Translations under genes and position numbers: made by a program
Notes under the pieces: generated by a model
Told to the model about the DNA's origin: nothing
The model's database searches: none
The model's input: only the letters and a program-made list of their open reading frames with translations
NCBI GenBank assembly: GCA_030765065.1
Contig: CM060984.1
Coordinates: 106,125,488 to 106,189,487, forward strand
From: Deroplatys truncata
Lineage: Eukaryota; Arthropoda; Insecta; Mantodea; Mantidae
Length of the DNA stretch: 64,000 bases
Direction: 5' to 3'
In this document: positions 11,721 through 23,573 of the stretch, one piece after another
Layout of the letters: each line of letters begins with the position of its first letter
Position numbering within the stretch: position 1 is the first letter of the stretch

Positions 11721-12074
11721 CAAAAGGAAGAAAAAGAAAAAGATCAATGTTCGGAATTTAGTGAGTAGTAGTCCTGTGTCAGCGTCTTTGTCATGATTGG
11801 ATGAGATTATCAAGTAAGTGTTGTATTTCATCAGTGTGATCAATGGATAATGTTTGATCGAGTAGTGATAGGGGTCTGTTATGTATGTTATTTTTTCTAT
11901 AGTAGTTTCCTAATGTTGTTATTAATGGGTTATGATGCTGGTGTAATTTTTCGTACATATCGTATGTTAGTTTCTTAATGAACTCCTCAATGTGTGCATT
12001 TTAACCTCTTCATGCAGTAAATCGGATGGAGCTGTGTAAGGTACTTTGGCTATCATGCGCAAGATCTTTTTTTT
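11721..12074. other. No recognisable feature
   Basis: Unassigned. Confidence 0.4.
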
Positions 12075-12312
12075 AGTTCCATTTATACCCTGCCTTTAAC
12101 TGCATTGGTCTTAACGGCGGCCTTTCCTTTGGTTTGTTATTGCCTATTGGCAATGGTGTTAACTCGTGTAACTCTCGTCGTTGCGTTTCTTGCACTTTGG
12201 TTTATAATCATTATATCATACACATATATTCACATTTCTCATTCATACTTCCAGACTCTGGGAAGGATATGGAATAATCTTGGCTAGAGAAAAATTCCTA
12301 CCCCCCAGCCCG
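12075..12312 (-). repeat. SINE body lacking its tRNA head
   Basis: Collinear with 43545-43750. Shared blocks, plus-strand orientation, are TTCCATTTATAC, CTGCCTTTAACTGCATTGGT, GACGGCCT/GGCGGCCT, TTCCAGACTCT and the GAGAAAAATTCC end. The full copy at 43540 carries a tRNA-like head after this end; here it is absent, so the copy is truncated or its 5' end has decayed. Confidence 0.6.
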
Positions 12313-12656
12313 CAAGATCTTGTTTTGAAATCTTTGACAAAAATTAAAAGAATAGTTATCAGTTTTGTATCTGTAGCAGATTTTAGCAACATTTTCGAGT
12401 ATTTTTGGCTAGTTTTGAGCTTAGAAGTTCTTAGCAATGCAGGTACTGCGTACTGTGCTATTCAAATATTAAAGCAAACACACTCGCAGTTTTACGTTGT
12501 TCCCAGCTGTTTCAAAGTTTTATCTTGAAATATTCTTGAAGTTGCTGACTAAACTGACTAAAAAGTACTGATGAAATATTGCCTAAGTAGCGGACCGTGT
12601 AATAGATGTAGAGACGTTCAATATGATCTATCCTGTTAAAGGACACTCACAGGAAA

Positions 12657-12692
12657 GAGGGAGAGAGAGAGAGAGGGGGGGAGAGGGAGAGA
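12657..12692 (+). repeat. (GA)n microsatellite, interrupted by G-run
   Basis: Alternating GA with a central GGGGGG interruption. Confidence 0.9.
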
Positions 12693-15045
12693 TACAAACA
12701 AATCCAGTTTTTGAACGCCTATCACATAAGCAATTTAGTTCAAATCGTCGCGTAAAAGTATAAAGAAGTTTTGCATTTTACAATCATTACACTAATAACC
12801 CAAATACTTAATATCCACTCGTAGATACACATTATATCAGTTTACGATTTTAAATTCTGCTTTAAATTGACGCCCAAGTCCAATCGACCGCTAATGTAAG
12901 GGGCACTAATGATCGTGGTGGTTCACTGCTGAAAGGAACACTATTAATGCGACTTCTGGTCTGGCTGTGGTGCACATTCTATGAATACCCTCTGAAGCAA
13001 ATGCGCTCGACATGCCATATTGCAGTTAACAAAGCAGAAGGTGCCCCATAGAGTGTGTAATGTTTGCAAGGTATATACCGCTCAATATCGATTTTACTTC
13101 GAAAGCCAGCTCCTTCAAAACCTTCTATTGTCTCATGACTTATTTATGACGTCATGCTGCTAGGAGATTTTTTTGTAGCATAACCTCCTTTCGAAAGAAA
13201 CGCCATTGAAGATCCTGATGTTTTATACAGTAAAGCTGTAAATTTTCTTAAAACACAACACTAACGTTTGGAGTAGATTTTCTTGCTACGCCTTTTAAGA
13301 AAACAGGACTTTAATTAGTAACTTATGCCTAAACCACGAGCACAAACTCCTTTACAGCATTTGTTTTACATACAGAGCTAATATTAGTTATTTACTACCT
13401 CTTTTCTTCCCGTATCTTTGATCTTTACTTTTACCATACACAGGGTGCTTCATTAAAGCTAAATATCTTAATAAAAATACTTCTGTAGTAGATATTAAGG
13501 AAATTAATATCAACGGTATGCGTTTCCATTTTTAAAATGCATTCTATATTTTTTAAATAACATTAATTTCTCTCCGATTCTTATCTTTCAGTTCTTCAAG
13601 GCTTTGTGTAAGACTTGAATAAACCCTGCTCTTTAGATATACTCAGAGAAAGTACACAGGTATATTTGGAAATCCACCATACTTCTTATTTTAGAAATTC
13701 TAGCGATAATGATATTTCCCACCTTATTGAAAGATATTGCCTCTTCAAAGTTTCTGTAAGAGAAATGTCAAACATCTGAATATAACGATTGTTTACTTCT
13801 GCTTTTCTTATAATCGTTGGACTATCCTTGCCCCTATAAACCAATTCTATAGTCATGATGCAATGATATGCAGATCTATTTGCAATGGTAAAAGTCTATT
13901 AAATGGGTAAATGGTTCACTTTAGGACAAACCAAAATATTTTGTTTGGTATACTTACTGTCAACTAAATTGCCCAAAGAAACAATCCTGAGGATAGAAAC
14001 TTTAATCAGACTTGAAAAGATTCACAATTCAGACTCTGTGGTTGGCACAGACGGCACAGACCCATTCGATGTTGTTAGCATTTTCCTACACAATTTTGTA
14101 AAGGAATATAAACTTTTTTCGTTTCATTGGACGTCCTGTGGAAATACGCTGTATGACTACAAAAATAAAATAAACAATCTTAGAACAATGTATGACTTGA
14201 TGTAACATCATGAAAAGCAAATGCATGCCGCAGTTACAGTTTAAAACATTATCTATCATCTATCAATTTGTAACTGGAAAACGTTGTTCCTCAGGTTGAT
14301 GCCCTCTGCTGTTATTGTCTTCGGCTATTGCTGCTCGTCGGCTACTGTATTCTCCATTCCTAATAATTACCTATCTAATTTCACGGAAAATCGAGGTTTT
14401 ACGTGAGGCAAATTAAAATATACTGATTTCCCTTAAATATGTGGTTTATTATCAAATAAATACTTATTTGGCGGTTAGCTTTTCCCATTATAACAATTCC
14501 CACCATAATAATTAGAAGCCTAGTCTAACTGCACACGCTTCCCACCCAATGCACACACGTGCATCTGTCGTCCAGAGAGTATAACTGTGTTTCGACGAGA
14601 TTCTATAAGAGAGTGAAAATCTGGGGCTTTCTTCCGCTTTTTACACCTAAGCCTAGTATCGCTTACCTCGCGCCTCAAAATGTAACGACATTTCTAATTG
14701 GCCCTTATTATGTTTGAGAATATTCTGCTCCAAAAGATTTCGCATACACGTATTAGTGACGTGTCCGGAAGCAGATTCAATATAGTCTCCTTCCTTTCTC
14801 TATCTGTCTCTTTCTATTTCCCCTTACTGCTACCAGTTTGCTGCTCATTAGCTTGGTGAAAGGTGAGCTCTACCTAGAATTATCTTTTACCTGGAATTAG
14901 CTAACTCGCCCATTCCTTACTTATCTAAGTTACAATCTATTTTTGTACTATTCTGGGTTGCTAAATATTCTAACATCTTTGTTGGTGAATTATATTATTA
15001 TGTACAATTCTTGTTTAATATTGATTTATATGTCTATGTGTATAC

Positions 15046-15046
<1 letters not shown>

Positions 15047-15124
<78 letters not shown>
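15047..15124 (+). repeat. Compound (TA)n(TG)n microsatellite
   Basis: About 22 TA units followed without interruption by about 16 TG units. Not inside any recognised transposon. Confidence 0.95.
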
Positions 15125-15125
<1 letters not shown>

Positions 15126-15849
15126 TATATCCCCCTTCAAATTTTTCACTTATTTTTATCATCCTCTAACAAACCTGTCTGCCCAATTACCCCATATAGG
15201 GAGCTCTACCGACGATTTTTGCAATCAGTAAACTTTGTAATACTATCTGCTATGGTGCAGATGTTTTCATTTTCCTGAGCAACTCGTGTATTACTTTATG
15301 CCATAGGATAAGTGCGACAGGCGCTACTGTTGGAATACCAAATCTAACAAAAACTATCTACTTCCCAATGGACTCTTCTCTTTTACTGGTTTATTGCCCT
15401 ACAGTAACGGAGAGAAGGAAGCCATCTGAGTTTCGGAAACCAACACACCTCCACTAATAACCAATTCTTTACACATCGCTAATGCAGATATTAAAAGACC
15501 AAAATAAGGAACGTTCTAAAACTTCCCTGCCCGACTCAGAAATGTCAGAATTATTATGTTAGTTCTTAAGAATCATCCTTTAGGTGGCGCACTGTAAAGA
15601 TTCAGAAACGAAAAGTGTAGTCACTTGTTAAAGACGATCATGTAAATTAGGTTTGCACTGGAGGGAACATAAGGATTGACCCATTCCTATAATTCGTTCT
15701 TCCGTTTGCCTGTCATCCAAGGAACTTCCATTATATTATTATCACTGTGTCACCGTCAAATCTGATCACTCCCAACCCATATAATTATTGGAAGAAAAGA
15801 GGAGAAGACACCGAGTGTCACAATGGCATGACTGGTGTAAACGGATTAG

Positions 15850-16790
15850 TGTTAAATTTTTTTACAAAATGGATGAAACTGAAAAACGAGCTGTGTTAAG
15901 AGTACTTCGTTTTGAAGGATTTAACCCCAACAGAAATACAAAGTATTCGACATATCAGGATTCTTACTCTTCGTTTTCGTGGTTAAAAAGTGGGTTGCTG
16001 AATTTAAGCGTGGTCGTACAGCGACTGAAGACGAGTGTTTTCGGACCCTTTGATGCACAAGGCGTCCCAAAAACCACTGCGACCTAAGAAATACTGACAC
16101 AAATTTACAATGTCGTATTTAATAATTGCTGACTGAAGATACAAGAATTGGCTCACATTGGCTTCGATAGGCCGCGTACACTACATTTTACCCGATGCCG
16201 CGTTTGTTAATAATGGGCCAAAAATGTTTTGAAGAGCATTTCTCAAAAGTGTTTATATTCATTCAAATGCAATTCCAGTTAGTAGATGAAACATGGATTC
16301 ATCACCGCACGTCAGAGACTAAGGAGCAGTGGGAGACAACAGGTGAAAGTGCACACAAAGAAAGCAAAAACGGTTCCTCCGCAGTAAAAGACGTGGCTAT
16401 GGGTGTAAGCATTTCTCATTGTATGGTGGCTATATACTGACTCCAGAGGGGTAGAACCACCACCAGGGAGTATTAAACTTCACTACTGAACAGGCTGAAG
16501 AATACTCTTCTGCCTCAATGTTCATACTTTTCGAAAAAATGTTTTTTCCATTACAACAAAGCGCCTACACGCATGTATGGAATTGTTACTGCAAAATCCA
16601 CCACATTCACCGAATTTGGTTCCCAGCGATTAACTTTTGTTCCTATACTTGAAGAAACGGCTTGTACACGAAGATTCACATAAAATTATATGAATGAAAT
16701 TGTTTTGCACAATTGGACAAATCTTATTTACTTGGAAAGGCGGAATAATTATATTGATATACAGAAATAAAAACTAATTTATCTTAAATT
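15850..16790 (+). pseudogene. Decayed mariner-family (DD34D) transposase
   Basis: An N-terminal helix-turn-helix region (from about 15868; MDETEKRAVLRVLRFEGFNP) is followed in shifted frames by a WVPRLL-like linker (about 16195). Next comes the first catalytic block DETWIHH with ETKEQ and GESAHKESK (16285-16380), and finally SPNLVPSD (16607-16630), equivalent to the mariner YSPDLAPSD motif with the third catalytic aspartate. Many stops, frameshifts and internal deletions make it non-functional. Terminal inverted repeats are not recognisable. Confidence 0.75.
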
Positions 16791-16859
16791 TTTGGCGTCT
16801 TGTTCAAAGCGAAAGGTTTTAGAACTCCTCTCGTACATCGCTTTTAAACACGTTGTGCA

Positions 16860-18124
16860 GTTTCTCCATGAAAAAGGATGTCAAAAACGCATGTAAAGAG
16901 TAAAAAAAGCTAAGGAAACTACATTTGTTAACGAGGTCCTCTGTACATCGGTCTCATTAAATGCTTCCTACCCGTAAGGGCATTTTAAAGTCATCTGAAG
17001 CGGAAAACGGTAGCATGGTTGCTCTTGTGATATTACTCCATTCGGCATCTTTAACTTTCCAAGCACTACTGGCTTCTGAGATCATCAAAGTTCCAAGAGC
17101 AATTTAATTAGCTTTTAAACTGTTCATGATAAGGGCTTTCAACGCAACACACTATAAAGCAAATGTCATTTGGTTGCAAACTATATTTAAATTACTTATT
17201 TCCAAATTAAAAACGGCATGGGAAAGGGCAATTTTCGGTACCTTTATTACTTTACCAACATACGCAAGGAAAAATCTAATAATAGAATATTTCAGATTAC
17301 AGCAGAGCCATATTTCACAATAATTTAAAAAATATGAACAGAATAATATTTGTTTCCTCTAAACGCATTTTCATATTTTAAACTTTTGAATGATGGCTTA
17401 AATGAGAAATAAAATACAGAAACTTTAATTTAGCGGAGCTAAGCTAATAGCATAAGCCACTCAAATTTAAAATACAAAATAGGTACATTCAAATGTTCAT
17501 TCTATGATATATACTATCTTGAACATAAATCCAATTCATTTATAGTTGCATAATGCAATTTCTATGTAGGGTGGAAGGGGTGTAGATGTCTATAGCTTAA
17601 CTGGTGATTCTAATGCTAAATGTAGTGAAATATTATTGATTTGTTTCCATTTGAGCACTAGGTTCATCATAAACTGGATTGTGTAAGGTATTGTGACACA
17701 GCTGCCATTATCCGAGCTTTTCCCGTGGATGGTGGTGTTCTTCAATGCCAGCTGATTGATTGTTTGGGAAGATAAGGAGCACGACAATCGCGCGATATAA
17801 CGAGATATTTCTGGATGTTCCTTCCCCTGCCTCCAGCGAACACTCTCGAACTCTCTCAAAGCTCCTGTGTCTATATATCGGTGAACGTGCTAGTGAGCTA
17901 GTGGGTGAGTGAGCTTTGTTGTTGACATAACTTAAAGTTTTGGTTATTCACTGTGTTCTACGATAATGCCACCAGATCGAGAGAAGACGAGTGAAAACTG
18001 AACTAAGTCGCAGTATTTATCACGAGATAAATACTTTCTCTACCAGATGTGGACACCTTCTTTGATGGGATTTAGTAGTGTTTAGGTGTATGTATATTTT
18101 GGAAGAAATTGAATCGAGATTTCC
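16860..18124. other. No recognisable feature
   Basis: Unassigned. A TATA-like TATATAT at 17872 has no support as a promoter. Confidence 0.4.
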
Positions 18125-18935
18125 TGTAGATTTTAGAGAAGGTATTGCATTCCAACCAAAGGCTTGATACTAAGATTTCACCGAAAATATATGTTTTGAG
18201 TCCCTCTGAATCCAAAAAGGAGAATTTTTAGAAAAAGGTCCATGTGTGTGCCTGTGAACTCAAAAACAAAAAGCCGGATAAACACCAAACTTGGTATTAA
18301 GGTTCAGTAACTTCTAAAGATACGACACCAAGATTTTAAAGAAAATCCCCCACCATCCTCCACCCAAAACTACTTTTTACGTGGAAGATTTTTCGAAATT
18401 GTTTATTTTCTAGAAACTGGCTCCAACGATTTTGATTAAAAAAAACACATTAAAAACATTTACATGGAAAATAACGGGTATACCTTGAATTCTGTGGGAA
18501 TAGCATGCGAAGTCCTCTTCTTTCGCAAGGAATGTTTTATAATTGGTAAACAAGTGATAGATGAAAATGTACTACACAAAAAATGTAGACCTCTTTAAAA
18601 CACACTTCTTTATGGAATCAGCCATTTCCGAAATATCCATTATTAATGCTTTGAAGTGTTCAATACTTAGCCATTATTTTCAACTCCTGTATATTTTCAG
18701 CCCTTTCTCGCAAAGTTGTGGAAACAGTACGGAATTTAAAGGCCAGCATATAGTGTCTAGTTCTAAAATCTTTTACTATCGCGGTTACCTTTGTATTTAT
18801 AACGATATGTGTAATGCGGCTAATGCAAAGGTTTATCTCGATTGAAATGAAGTAGATAGAAAACAAACTTTCTTAAGAATAATTTGTATACCCACTAGTA
18901 AGCTAGAGGGGAGAGAAAGTCGTTGAATGTAAGAT
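18125..18935 (-). repeat. R860 near full-length copy, diverged
   Basis: It runs from TAGAGAAGGTATTGCATTCC through AAGATTTCACCG, TGTGTGTGCCTGTGAACTC (a very short microsatellite core), GGATAAACACCAAACTTGG, AACGATTTTGATTAAA and CAGCCATTTCCGAAATATCC to GAGAGAAAGTCGTTGAATG. It lies 17 bases from the start of the left BEL-like LTR. Confidence 0.7.
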
Positions 18936-18952
18936 ATAAGACTTTTTCATTT

Positions 18953-19718
18953 TGAGGCAGTATTTTATCACTTAAATGATATCAGTCTAATTATATAATA
19001 AAAAACATAACAACAGCCCGCCTTAAAGCAATATGTGTATAAATAATATATAAAGTGTAGTAACAGTCATTGTGTTATGTTTATATTATTATGTACATGT
19101 ATAATAATGTTATGTGAATGTATTAAGTAATTTTATAATGTAAGAGCTGTGAGAATAGAAGCCGAAAGTTGCTAACAATGAGGTAACCTTGAGGCAATAA
19201 TAAATTAGCAAGTTTAATAATCCTACTAGTAATTCTTGAAACAACAATGCAATATTTAAAACAGTTTATAAATAGCCAATCAAAAACTAGAAGAGCTGAA
19301 AGTTAAATAAAAGTATTCTTTTGGAGTAGGATTAACCAATCAGAGACTTGAAATAGGGAAATTTACAAATTTAAGCGGTAAACGTCAGACACTACTAGCC
19401 AACATTCTAGCGCATATCGATACGGTACAGGTTAAGTGTGAGACATAAAACATTATTACGGGAAGAATAAAAATAAAGTTTACGTATTAAAAGTGCAATT
19501 AATAAATAATCTCGCAGCTCTACAGTATGATATATCAGTGAAGTGTTATTTAATCGTGTGAAAGATTAATAAAAAGGAGTGAAGTAAAAATAATAATTTG
19601 TGTAGGTGTTCATTCTTTAGTCAAACCACCCCCTGCTAAGGGATGCGTGATTCTACAAATTAATACTGACTCAGCCGAGGCATACAAGTATAATATTTAG
19701 ATAAACATTCAGATTACA
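18953..19718 (+). repeat. BEL/Pao-like LTR, left arm of large inverted repeat
   Basis: The LTR begins TGAGGCAGTATTTTATCAC and appears to end near ATTACA (19713-19718). It is the reverse complement of 22020-22770, with many collinear blocks such as AAAGCAATATGTGTATA, TTGAGGCAATAAT and AACCAATCAGA. The leader carries TGGGGGCGAAGGCCACCGG (19736-19754), possibly the primer-binding region, then CAACTTCAAG and CTCCCCAACAGT. No gag or pol reading frame follows. BEL/Pao assignment rests on the TGAGGCAGTAT start and leader style, and is tentative. Confidence 0.55.
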
Positions 19719-19815
19719 AAGTTGATTTTTAAACGTGGGGGCGAAGGCCACCGGAAACTTTGTATCCTGCATGGTCTAAACAACTTCAAGTTTTCGCTCC
19801 CCAACAGTGGAACTA
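19719..19815 (+). repeat. Retrotransposon leader after the left LTR
   Basis: Contains GGGGGCGAAGGCCACCGG, ACTTTGTA and CTCCCCAACAGT, mirrored at 21898-22019 on the other strand and again at 44552-44662. Homology stops after about 19815. Confidence 0.55.
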
Positions 19816-20458
19816 CAATATACTTCTTCAATTTTCTGTGAAGTCACAAAAGAAGTACTTCGTGTTGTTTGGAACACACGATCCATAATATAGCTCATCT
19901 TTTAGATCAGACTTTGCTCATCACTTCTAAATATGGCAGCTTTTTCCAAGCATTGATTTGTAAATTATATGCGAGCTCTTTTCTGTATTATCATTGTGAA
20001 CAGTATTTTCTCTGACTTTTCTGGTATAAATGAGTCTTTTACTCAGAAACTATTGAAGATAGGTAAGTAAAACTTTGATATGATAGCAAAATCTCAATGG
20101 TGTTATCGATCTACTTTGGAGTCAAGTAGATTATAAAAAATAATTTATAATAAAATTTTATAAAGGTGTATGTAATTAAGAAGAAATTATTACTTCCTTA
20201 ATAAACCACATTATTGTATAAAAGTAGACTAGTAAGCTTAGAAGGCATGCATCTTACATTCCATAAAAAGGTTTCACTATAATATGTTAAACAGTTTGTA
20301 AGATAATGTGTCATGTAATTAGCAAGTTTAACAATATGATGATATGGCTTTTAATCGTCCGTTAAATATGATGACAAATGCACTTAATACTACAAACGTA
20401 TGCAAATTTTCCATTATAGGAATTATGGACTATGGATGGGATATATTATTTATTAGTA
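19816..20458. other. No recognisable feature between LTR arm and transposon
   Basis: AT-rich sequence without frames or repeats, not mirrored on the other side of the inserted transposon. Confidence 0.4.
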
Positions 20459-20541
20459 TAGGGTCTTTCAACAAGAGTGTCCTATCTTTAACATGTGATA
20501 GCTGCCGTTGTTATTGAGTTACAGCAGTCATTTTTTTCACG

Positions 20542-20796
20542 TTGTTACAGTTGTTATTGACAAATAGCCATGAAACGTTACAGCATTCAGCAATTGTAGA
20601 AATTGTGAAATTTTTTTATCAAATTGGATCATCTGTTCACCAAACCTTCCGTGTATTGCGTGAAGTTTACGGTGTGCATAATCGTCCCTGCGAGAGAACG
20701 ATTCGGCGTTTGATCGACAAATTTGAAAGAAGTGGTTCTGACAGCAATCAAAGAACGCCTGTACGTAATCGTCGTAAGCGCTCCAACAAAACTTAG
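20542..20796 (+). pseudogene. Transposase, N-terminal DNA-binding part
   Basis: An 84-codon frame with a helix-turn-helix like that at the N terminus of mariner-type transposases in insects: AIVEIVKFFYQIGSSVHQTF, then RPCERTIRRLIDKFERSGS. It ends at a TAG. The following domain continues in another frame (AVRESVRENGNKSIARLAQE from 20799), so a frameshift breaks the gene here. Confidence 0.75.
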
Positions 20797-20798
20797 GC

Positions 20799-21284
20799 GC
20801 CGTTCGTGAGAGTGTACGCGAGAACGGAAACAAATCAATTGCTCGTCTAGCGCAAGAATTAGGGCTTTGGCCGACCACAACTTGGAAAATTCTGCATCTG
20901 GACTTGAAGTTTCACGCTTACAAAATGGTGTTAACTCAAGAACTAAAGCCTAATGACCATAGGTTGTGCCGTGTATTCGCTAACTGGGCTATGGAGCAAT
21001 TGCAAGCTGACCCAGATTTTTGTTGAAAAATCATCTTCAGCGAGGAAGCCCACTTTTGGATGGATGATTATGTTAAGAAACAAAATTGCCACTACTGGAG
21101 ATATCACAATCCAATGCAGATTCAAGAACGACCACTTCATCCCAAAAGGTTGCTGTGTGATGTTGATTTTGGTATGGTAGAAACATTGGTCCATATTTTT
21201 TACAAGATGAAGATGGAGAAGCTCTAACTGTCAATGGAGTAAGATACCGGGCTCTTATAAGGGACTATTTTTGGCCTCAATTGG
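20799..21284 (+). pseudogene. Transposase, middle part with altered first catalytic residue
   Basis: The second helix-turn-helix (ARLAQELGL...TTTWKILH) leads to the catalytic block. The usual FSDEAHF motif of this family reads FSEEAHF here (about 21030-21057), so the first aspartate is glutamate, and a TGA stop lies just before it. Two further stops follow near 21220. The piece is non-functional. Confidence 0.7.
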
Positions 21285-21653
21285 ATGGTATGGAATTTCA
21301 GAAACATCTGGTTCCAGCAAGATAGTGCCACATGTCATACTGCTCTCGAAACAATCGATCTTTTGAAGGAGAATTTCAGAGGTTTCATCACTTACCGTGG
21401 TGGTGATGTTAACTGGCCCCCGACGTCATATGATTTAACGCCGTTGGATTACTTCTTCTGGGGTTATGTTAAATCTCGAGTTTATGTCAACAAGCCAGAA
21501 ACAGTAAATGATCTTATGAATAACATCACGCGTTATATTCGTGAAACTGAGCCTAATTTACGTTCTTCCGTCTTTGAAAATTGGGTCAACCGTATACGCG
21601 CAACCCAACGAAGTCGCAGCGGTCACTTAACTGATGTTCTCTTCCACACGTAA
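21285..21653 (+). pseudogene. Transposase, C-terminal catalytic part
   Basis: A 122-codon frame with the second catalytic aspartate in FQQDSATCHTA and the third in YDLTPLDYFFWGYVK. I count 41 residues between the two aspartates, the spacing of the DD41D group. The C terminus VNRIRATQRSRSGHLTD is typical of these transposases. It ends in a TAA about 100 bases before the right terminal repeat. Confidence 0.8.
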
Positions 21654-21897
21654 TGACATTATGTTCCAAAATAAAAAAATAAATAAACCTCTATCATTTA
21701 TAGAACGTGTTTTATTTATGTTCAATGATAGGACACTCTTGTTGAAAGACCCTATACATTAGTAACTAGAATTTATTTATGAAATATTAGTGGCAAATAA
21801 AACGTGATACGTAGAATGTAGTGTTTTCATTTTCAGAACAATTCCATATGCATATAAGTTGTGTTCTGTGTAATTTTAGGAGTTGTATTGTATTTCG

Positions 21898-22019
21898 ACT
21901 GTTGGGGAGCCGAACTTGAAGTAGTTGCAACTGCACGTATGGTACAAAGTTTCCGGTGGCCTTCACCCCATTGTTTACTTTCCGGTGGCCTTCGCCCCAA
22001 CTTTAAAAAAAACTAACTT
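21898..22019 (-). repeat. Retrotransposon leader of the right arm
   Basis: Reverse complement of the leader after the left LTR: GTTGGGGAGCCGAACTTGAA, then CTTTCCGGTGGCCTTCGCC. The block CCGGTGGCCTTC(A/G)CCCCA occurs twice here (about 21952-21970 and 21982-22000), a small internal duplication absent from the left arm. Confidence 0.55.
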
Positions 22020-22770
22020 TGTAATTTGAGTGTTTCTTTAAATATCATATATTTAGGTTTGCCTCGGCTACATCAGTATTAACTTGTAGAAACATGTATT
22101 TCTTAACAGGGTGTGATACAGCTAAAGAATGTAGGCATACACGGATTATAATTTTTACTTCACTCGTTTTATTAATCCTTTACACGATTAAATAACACTT
22201 CACTCATATAGAGAGCTGTGAGATTATTTGTTAATTACCTGCACTTTTTAAACACGTAAACTTTCTCTCACACTGAATACGTATTAAACTTCTCGAGGAC
22301 GCGTCTCGCGTCCAGTTAGGAACGCTGTCTACTAGCAACTGACTTCTGTATTTGTAAATTTACTCTATTTCAATTTCTGATTGACTAATTCTACTCCAAT
22401 AGAATACTTTTATTTAACTTAAGGTTGTTGATTGGCTGTTTATAAACTGTCTAAAAATTACATTATTGTTACTCCAAGAATTACTTTTATAATTATTAAT
22501 CTTTCCAATTCATTATTGCCTCAAGGTTACCTCAAGTTGTTAGCAACTTGTGACCTATATTCTCACAGCCCCTACATTATTAATTTACGTAATACATTCA
22601 CATAACATTATTACACATGTATACAACAATATAATCATTAATACAATGACTGTTGCATACATTTTATATATTATATTATACACATATTGCTTTAAGACAT
22701 GCTGTTATTGAATATATATATATTATATAATTAGACTGAAAATCATTTAAGTGTTAAAAATACTGCCTCA
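22020..22770 (-). repeat. BEL/Pao-like LTR, right arm of large inverted repeat
   Basis: On the minus strand it begins TGAGGCAGTATTTTTAAC (plus end 22770) and ends near ATTACA (plus 22020). It matches the LTR at 18953-19718 along its length, with moderate divergence and small indels, so the two are not a recent duplication. No coding region adjoins. Confidence 0.55.
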
Positions 22771-23278
22771 GTTCCGAGCTCGTGAACTCCGGAAGGAATG
22801 CGCACAAATACACAGCAGTATGCAGACATGATGACGTAATTAATCAAAAGTCATGCACAGTTAGACACGTTGTTGAAAAATAACAGCCTACCTTATACTA
22901 GTGGCCGTTCTAATTCCGTATCCGATTGTTACATTAGTGAACTATTTGGATGCACCGAGGAAAGTGGACTATGCTGATTCCTGCAGGTGAATGCTGACTA
23001 GACCCTATTTTTCGCTGCATAAGAGCTCCCTGCGTAACAGAATGCATTTTCCCCTCTCTCCACGCCTCATCCCGCTGGACTCATAAGCCCAGAACACAAC
23101 TTTAGATGAGAATACTCACGCCTAAAGGCAAGTACATTTTCAGATTGTTTTGCCAATAATATATGTCAATGTATCGTTTTTCTGTGGTAATCGCTTATCT
23201 ATATTATAATTTTGTTTGGTTTTTACCTGCCACTTTATTAGTTTTCACTATCACTTGTTTTAATCTAGTTCAACTCAC
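22771..23278. other. No recognisable feature
   Basis: Unassigned. It would be intronic to the promoter-like unit at 23279-23573 if that is real. Confidence 0.35.
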
Positions 23279-23573
23279 CGTTTAAATCACCTGCCACTTC
23301 ACTAATGTGAAGTATTTCAGTTTCCTTGTCACTTCACTTTACTTCTTCAATTAGCGGCGTATTGCAATACGCACGGCGCGGATGTAGCTAATTCTTTCAG
23401 GCGGTTCACTCACATGAATCGAACATGAAACTTCTTCAATCTCTTCTTCAGCAGCACTCGTGCACTTCTCACTGTTCGCTTGTTGAGCGGTACTTGTTGC
23501 CTCAACAGGAAATGCACTCGCCAACTCGTTCTCCAATTGACTGACTGCTCTCACAAGAACGCTCACTTATATA
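23279..23573 (-). promoter_or_regulatory. Candidate core promoter with first exon and splice donor
   Basis: On the minus strand TATATAAG (23566-23573) is followed about 30 bases later by the initiator-like GTCAGTCAATTG (23532-23543). Downstream is a 70-codon frame ending IRAVRIAIRR, which lacks an ATG start, and then a donor-like CGGTGAGT at 23279/23278. The arrangement would suit either a host gene's 5' exon or an LTR promoter with an AATAAA at about 23240. No downstream coding exon was recognised. Confidence 0.3.

Larger units (their letters stand above)
12313..15849. other. No gene recognised; contains two microsatellites
   Basis: Unassigned AT-rich sequence apart from the tracts listed separately. 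The longest frame, 100 codons at 13903-14205 (+), has no domain I recognise and no neighbouring signals. Confidence 0.4.
20459..21754 (+). mobile_element. Complete but inactive DD41D mariner-type transposon
   Basis: The 1.3-kb element has perfect 28-bp terminal inverted repeats beginning TAGGGTCTTTCAACAAGAGT. They are flanked by TA on both sides (20457-20458 and 21755-21756), the target duplication of the Tc1/mariner group. The single transposase gene inside is in pieces across frames (see next entries). Both ends are intact, so it could in principle have been mobilised by an active relative. It sits between two inverted LTR arms. Confidence 0.85.

Noticed and set aside
14943-15278. Frame rich in IYIYIY and CVCVCV
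   Set aside because: Translation of the (TA)n(TG)n microsatellite.
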